Assembly (NCBI GenBank): GCA_036365515.1
Contig: CM070873.1
Location: 226,253,876 to 226,317,875, forward strand
Direction: 5' to 3'
Origin: Torymus aiolomorphi
Lineage: Eukaryota > Arthropoda > Insecta > Hymenoptera > Torymidae
Length of the DNA stretch: 64,000 nt
Shown here: positions 57,793 through 64,000 of the stretch, piece by piece
Layout of the letters: each line of letters begins with the position of its first letter
Position numbering within the stretch: position 1 is the first letter of the stretch
The notes under the pieces: generated by a model
Seen by the model: only the letters and a program-made list of their open reading frames with translations
The model's database searches: none
What the model was told of the DNA's origin: nothing
Translations under genes and position numbers: made by a program

Positions 57793-59418
57793 CCCGCGTA
57801 AAAATAATTACGTGTGGCTGAAGTTTGTATAAAGTTAACGTTTTGGATAATTTCTCCGCAACTGTAGCCAATGGGACGCTGCCAAACTTCAAATTTTCGT
57901 AGTTCAATGTTCGGCATAACTTCATAATAACTTTATCAAGACTTTACACGAATATCTTTTGCGTAAATTTCTAGGTACTACGTTCAGCTTAAGTTTAGGA
58001 TGACTTATCTGGATGTTTATAATAACTTTATACAAAGCGCTGTGAAACTTATTCTGAAGTATTGGGGTGCCCAATAAGTTTGGGGCAACTTAATCCCAAC
58101 TTTGGCCAAACTTCAAATCAGTCCACAATTAATACAATAAGTTTGGCGCAACTTAATTCCAACTTTAGCGAAACTTCATGTCAGAAGATAATTATTACAA
58201 ATAATGTTCGGCAAAAGGTCAGGTAAACTTTTGTAGGGTCTACACGTAAGATATATACACGGTCTACTGCCTCGACAATGCTGCCGGTGAGCAACAGTTT
58301 CATGATCCGCAGAAAGGAAAAGGCACCATTTTCAGATAAGTCTTTCTTCCTATAATACTGTATAAATACTGTATTGTAGACTAACCTTCCAACCTTAATA
58401 TTTGTATCCATACCTACATTGCAATCATAAAATTTACAATCAAATTCTAGCAAAATGTCAGAGCAAATACTTTGTGAATTGTTATGTTTATACGTGCATA
58501 AATTCGGCGTTGTTGCAGAACTTACAATTCATGAATGCTGGAAACTTAAAGTTTTTGCACGAAAATTATTTTGAAGTACAAAGGCTAACGAAAAATTTAT
58601 TACATTTCCGCAGGAAGAATGGTGAGATGTACAACTTATAGATGTATTCCTGCTGGTATCTCCCCCTGCCTGCTTCGTTTACGGTATTTAGGTGTCATGA
58701 AATGGTATGAGAAGACAATATGTACATAATATATGTATTTCTGAATTATTCTATTTTTATTTGAATTTCAAAAGTTATCTATTCTTATTATTTAATGTCT
58801 TTTTAATCTTCAGAAAAAATCTAACAGTATACTATATAGTAGCATTTTTGTTTAACGAATTTTTATCCTGAAAATTATGAAGTGTGTATAAAATCTTTGT
58901 AAATTTTGTTACTAGAGGCCGGTCACCAGTAGCGTTATCGAGGCAGTAGACCGTGTATATCTTGCGTGTGGGCCCTGCAAAAGTTTACCTGACCTTTTGC
59001 CGAACATTATTTGTAATAATTATCTACTGACATGAAGTTTTGCCAAAGTGGGGGTTAAGTTAAGCCAAACTTATTGTATTAATTATTGACTGATTTGAAG
59101 TTTGGCTAAAATTGGGATTAAGTTGCCCCAAACTTATTGGGCACCCCAATACTTTAGAAAAAGTTTCACAGAGCTTTGTATAAAGTTACTATAAACATCC
59201 AGATAAGTCATCCTAAACTTACGCTGAACGTACTACCCAGAAATTTACGCAAAAGATATTCGTGTAAAGTCCTGATAAAGTTATTATAAAGTTACGCCGA
59301 ACATTGAACTACGAAAATTTGAAGTTTGGCAGCGTCCCATTGGCTACAGTTGCTGAGAAGTTATCCAAAACGTCAACTTGATACAAACTTTAGCCAAACG
59401 TAATTATTTTTACACGGG
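57793..59418. mobile_element. Foldback element with ~500-bp arms inside the long intron
   Basis: The outer ends are CCGCGTAAAAATAATTACG and CGTAATTATTTTTACACGG. The arms (57793-58296 and 58918-59418) match through AATATCTTTTGCGTAAATTT, GGATGACTTATCTGGATGTT and CCTTTTGCCGAACATTA. The 620-bp middle has a 40-codon frame (58455-58577, MSEQILCELLC) of unknown meaning. GGAAGTTTGA words lie on both flanks (57778, 59520). Confidence 0.85.
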
Positions 59419-59574
59419 CCCCGTTCGTGAGAGTAACTAAAGAAATACTATCCCTCAGGTTACCGACTCTCAGAAAATGGACTCTAGATAACTCCTCAAA
59501 CTTCCGATCGCGTACTCCATGGAAGTTTGAAGAGGCTCCTCAAACTTCCAAAAAAGCCTCAAACTTCCCGTTTG

Positions 59575-59860
<286 letters not shown>

Positions 59861-60096
59861 CAATAACACTTTCTCATATATGGAATATACCAGAACTTGA
59901 ATAGAGCTGTAATGGGACGTCTCAACGCTGAAAAGTCTCAAGTTGTGGACATTTTCAATCTTATGTTTAAAAAATTTGACATAAACTTGTAGTTTTAATG
60001 TGCATTATTTCGTGTAGAAAATAGTATATTGTGTACCTATATACACACACACACGCGCGCGCACACACATATATATATACAATTTTTTTATTTTAG

Positions 60097-60324
60097 GTTT
60101 CCCTGGGAGCGCCTGCAAACTTAAACAGGAATTTTCCAGACTGCAGGATTACTTGTATAAGATGCAGGCCTTCAATCGGTGTCGACGTTGCAATCAATGT
60201 TTCTAAGGGTGGTTACGGTTGCAGTAATGTTGTAGGCTTGATCAACATCGGAATTGGCGTAGGTCTGTGCCAAATCTACGGCGTACAGCTCAGCCCAGGC
60301 CATGGAACTGTTTGCACCAGTTAA
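60097..60324 (+). CDS. Terminal exon of a small six-cysteine peptide
   Basis: A polypyrimidine stretch and TTTTAG (60091-60096) precede 75 open codons ending at TAA (60322-60324). The peptide begins VSLGAPANLNRNFPDC, has CRITCIRC, GGYGCSNVVGL and GVGLCQIYG, and ends HGTVCTS. It has six Cys and is Gly-rich, with normal codon composition and GC well above its surroundings. A poly-A signal AATAAA lies at 60413-60418. The small size, even Cys count and an Ala-Pro-Ala near the start suggest a secreted peptide whose signal sequence is encoded in an upstream exon I could not find. It lies inside the long intron of the RAG1-like gene on the same strand. I recognise no family. An alternative is a decayed gene fragment, though no lesion is visible. 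Confidence 0.55.
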   Translation, partial: VSLGAPANLNRNFPDCRITCIRCRPSIGVDVAINVSKGGYGCSNVVGLINIGIGVGLCQIYGVQLSPGHGTVCTS

Positions 60325-60412
60325 ATAGTTGTTCTTTCATTATAATACTACTGTGAATGAACTAGAGAGTTCATCTTTAAACATGTAAACATTTGTTCTT
60401 AATTCTTGCAGA

Positions 60413-60418
60413 AATAAA
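60413..60418 (+). terminator. Polyadenylation signal of the small peptide exon
   Basis: AATAAA, 89 bases after the TAA stop at 60322-60324 and followed by an A-rich stretch and a T-rich stretch. Confidence 0.5.
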
Positions 60419-60619
60419 GTTATAAAAAAATACATTTCATGTTTACTTTATTATCCTATTACTAAACGAGTTAAAATTCTCTGTAACCATCTTAATAAAA
60501 TGAATCCCAAGTCGTATTAGTATTTCGCGAGCTATTAAATTATTGAAAAGAAAAATTAATAATGCATAATATGATTTTCTGTTCATAATTAGTTTTCATG
60601 TAAGCATAAGTGAATAACA

Positions 60620-61325
60620 TATTTTCAGTTTCCTACGATCTAAACTGTCAAGGTGCCTTGAAACTATATAAAGTGAAATTTATTTAAATAGTAACGCATG
60701 CAAAGCTGATTTAATGCATTGTATTTAAAAGCATTTCAACAATTCAAACTGCGATGAAACAGAGTGATCAAATTAAATTTCTCAAATTAAATTATCATTT
60801 TTTACATTGTATGAATTCCAATACATCATCTGAGAAGGTGTCATAATGTACACGTAGATTATTTTGAGAAAAAAAGATTTTGAAAAAGGACATAAGTCCA
60901 CAGCGTGCGCCCCCGTTACGAAGGCTAGCACAGCTCAAAATCTCCCTAATAGAAGAAGACGTTTTTTCAACGTCATTATCACGTCACATTTTTGTCGTTG
61001 TGGCGTCACAAAAAACTATTTTTTTCAAGTCATTATAACGTCATAGAATGATGGTGAACGGGAGGCCAGGGAGACGCGAACCGATCCCTAGAACTCGGTG
61101 TCGTCGGGTGCTGCTGCTACGACAAGCACCCATGCGGGAGCGCTCCGCAGACAAATATAAAAGCCTGAAGGAGCGTGATCACATTCCTATCACATTGAAA
61201 TTGGTTATTCTTAATACAACACTACGAAATAAGTTTCGTATGCGTCATAATTTAAATAAGTTTCACTTTATATAGTTTCAAGGCACCTCGACAGTTATGA
61301 TCGTAGGAGACTGAACATTTAAAAA
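60620..61325. mobile_element. ~700-bp inverted-repeat element in the long intron
   Basis: The left arm GTTTCCTACGATCTAAACTG then TCAAGGTGCCTTGAAACTAT is matched by the right arm ATAGTTTCAAGGCACCTCGA then CAGTTATGATCGTAGGAGAC. The arms are about 100 bp. The interior has a GC-richer stretch (61050-61160) and repeated CGTCATTATMACGTCA words, with no recognised protein. Confidence 0.75.
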
Positions 61326-61439
61326 TATGTCATTTGCGTATAATTTTGACCTGTCACACAAATTTTGAAATTGCTCAAAATTTTTTTACTAGTTCCAAAT
61401 TAGCCCCAAAACACAATCCCAGAGTTTTAAAGCAAAATA

Positions 61440-61610
61440 TTCAATCGTTCAAAAGTTAGAATTAATTGAAAATTTGAAAATTTTGAATTTTTTCATAAAT
61501 CTTCAATTTTCATGATTTTTTAACTCAAAAACTTGAAACTTTTTGTATAGCACATTAAATGGGAAAAAGTTTCCAAATTGTAAGCAGAGTTGCTCAGAAT
61601 TTTTCCAGAT
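61440..61610. repeat. Fragment of the large-palindrome family
   Basis: TTTTTAACTCAAAAACTTGA and AACTTTTTGTATAGCACATT match the arms of the 17550-18895 palindrome at about 17725-17770. It shows that this sequence also exists outside the TTAA element. A TA tract follows at 61640-61672. Confidence 0.65.
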
Positions 61611-61637
61611 TGATGCCAATTATATTCTAATTTATAC

Positions 61638-61677
<40 letters not shown>

Positions 61678-63748
61678 TTTTAATACTTTAATCAAAACAT
61701 CATTATATTCATTATTAGATTTACGTAAGGAAGAAATAGAAATGTTAACATTCGCTACTCAGAGACCTATTAAAATTATGAATGCATATAGTAATGCATC
61801 CAAACGCGAAGTCAAAAAAATGAGTGGAGATGAAGCTTGGCGTAATATTTAAATTGTGATTTATCAAAAAATCAGTATTTAAATTTGAGAAAATCTTCAA
61901 TTGACTTTGGTAATATTTTATTACTATTAAATTTAACAATACTTTATTTTTACTAATAATTGTTTATGGAACTTTTTATCAGGGAATAATATATATCTGA
62001 ATTATCATGATTTACTGAATGCTAAAACTCTTTGTTATCCGCAAGGCACATACATAGATGAAAGTGAAATAAGATCTTCGCTTCAAGATCTTTTAAATCA
62101 CAATTTACAAAGACTTTTAATGTGCCTAACCGTATCTTCCTTATCCGAAAATATCACTGTTTATTATAAAGTAGGTTTTGATCGAAGTTCCGGACATCTG
62201 AATACAAACATCTATTTGAACATGAAACTGTTTTGGATTCATCAGTTTTAATAACTATAGTTACACCAATCAGAATAGTGTCCGAAATCAATAATACTAT
62301 TTTATGGCAAAATCCAGCTCCTTCATCGACAAGGTAATATTTTTATTTAATTATTATACAAAACTATGTTACCAACTTTAAAAATATTTAACTTTAAATT
62401 AATTTAAGTTATTAATCATAATTATAATTGATTCTATTTAGCTATTGCAAACCGCTTTGACTTGCTTATGAAAAAGAAAATATGGATTCAATTAAAGCAG
62501 AATACAATCGTTTAAATAATGAAATAGATAATTTGAATACAACGGAGATAATCATAGAAAATGGTACTACTACTACAACTCATAAACTATTTTTAACAAT
62601 GTTTGATATGAAGTGCATTAATATTATAGAAAGTAATAAAACAACCCAGGTAAATTGAAAAGGTTTCTTAATAGCAATTTAAATTTTGAAATAATAATTT
62701 GTCGATACATGCAAGGCTTGTTATATTTGTAAATCATCTGGCTTGAGCTTAAATGATCTTAATAAAAGATACTGCATTATGACTACTGAAACGAGAGAAA
62801 AGCTTAAGTATGGAATATCACCCTTACATGCTCGAATTAAATTCACGGAATTTATCTCTTAAAACTATCCTACGGGTACTGTTAAATTTTTGCATTTTCG
62901 ATATCGACAGTAAATAAAAATGTTTGTATAATTTTTCATTTTATGTTAAAGGTTGACTTTACCCGAGTCAGAAAGAAAGAAAGGTTCGAAATTAAGTGAA
63001 CCAAGCAAGTTGTTGTTAGCGGAAAGAAAAAAATATATTCAAAAAGAAATAAAAAGAAAATTAGGTTTAAATATAGATATGCCAAAGCAAGGTCAAATTT
63101 ATTTTACGTCGATAATAATAATAATTTTAAATGTTTTAAAAAAATGTAATATTTAAGGTTACGGATCTGCAAATGACGGAAAGAGTGCTAGAAAATTTTT
63201 CAAAGACTTACATCTGAAATCACTGACATTGATGTTAATTTGATAACAAAATTTTCAAATATTTTGATTGCTATAAATACATCCCAAGAGATAGACGCAG
63301 AAAAATTTGGAGTGTATGCTTTTGACACTGCTAAATTATTAGTGAATAACTACAATTAGTGGCCAATGTCACCTACAGTACATAAAGTACTTATACATGG
63401 GCAAGATATTATTGATTACGGGATTTTACCAGTAGGCAAGTTGACATAAAATTACAATTTTTTTATATCTTATTCATTACATCAAGAAAATTAACAATTC
63501 TCCGTTCATTTATAGGACAAATGTCAGAGGAAGCATTAGAACATTGCAATAAAAAATTTAAATCCTACAAAACTAATTTCGCAAGGAGAAGTTCGAGGAT
63601 GAGTAATTTACAAGATATTTATAATAGATTTATGTTAATGTCAGACCCTTATTTACCTGAAGAAGTAAAAGATTTACTGAAATATACATCTCATTATCAA
63701 TTTAATGAAAATGAAAATCTATCTGATGTTGAATATGTCGAAATATAA

Positions 63749-64000
63749 TGATTTAAAGATGTTTTTTTTGTATTAATTTCTACCTTCTTCGATAAATATT
63801 AACATTTTTTACAATTATTGCATATATTTATTATTAAATTTTTTTTTACCATTTAAATAAATTTCATCATGCATTAATCTCAAATACGAGATTAAGAGTA
63901 AATTTTGTGTTTCATAAGTTCTCGGTTTCTCTGAAGTATCTTAATTTTTACTTCAGTTTTTTATATTTTACTGGTTATCATCATCTTCCTTATAAAAAAA
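63749..64000. other. 3' flank of the RAG1-like gene
   Basis: AT-rich. No terminal inverted repeat or recombination-signal-like heptamer is apparent before the window ends. Confidence 0.5.

Overview
The window is AT-rich animal DNA. It has spliceosomal introns, long microsatellites (GA, GT, TA), scattered CpG-rich islands, and an unusually dense and varied load of transposable elements. The mixture (Penelope-like, HARBI1-type, I/Jockey-type, TTAA-target and RAG1/Transib-type elements) suggests an arthropod, most likely an insect and perhaps a hymenopteran. That is inference, because no complete single-copy host gene is present to confirm it. I see no rRNA, intact tRNA, CRISPR array or prokaryotic gene organisation.

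Layout. 1-15200: non-coding DNA with TTAA-flanked short elements (3568-4084, 9298-10526, 14859-15100), several copies of a roughly 1.8 kb hairpin-ended repeat, an 820-bp foldback (11005-11826) and a CpG-rich island (5165-5640). 15200-29417: one Penelope-like retroelement that has been opened by at least three younger insertions. The largest is a 10.4 kb block (15627-26064) with perfect 19-bp terminal inverted repeats and TTAA duplications. This block consists almost entirely of palindromes, a 40-bp dyad minisatellite, a 90-bp (30-codon) repeat and two satellites, one with a 942-bp higher-order period. 29420-36100: a mosaic of small inverted-repeat elements and a local duplication. 36168-38215: a broken HARBI1-like (Harbinger) transposase gene and, on the other strand, the end of its probable partner gene. 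38216-38900: a reverse transcriptase fragment. 41350-44220: minisatellites and a GC-rich island. 44281-51425: a hairpin-ended repeat interrupted by a nearly full-length but heavily mutated two-ORF non-LTR retrotransposon (45611-51010, minus strand). 52600-53460: a GC-rich island with a 253-bp GA tract. 54450-56255: another hairpin-ended repeat.

57224-63748: a nine-exon, roughly 640-codon relative of the RAG1/Transib recombinase on the plus strand. It keeps the three predicted catalytic acidic residues and both halves of the zinc-binding site but carries several frameshifts and stops. Its long second intron holds a foldback element, a 278-bp TA tract, an inverted-repeat element and a separate well-formed coding exon (60097-60324) for the end of a small six-cysteine peptide. 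That exon is the best candidate for a living host gene here.

The two things most worth attention are the satellite-and-palindrome TTAA element and the RAG1-like gene. No metabolic or regulatory pathway can be assembled. The logic of the window is nested transposition, and it can be read because related copies act as empty sites for one another.
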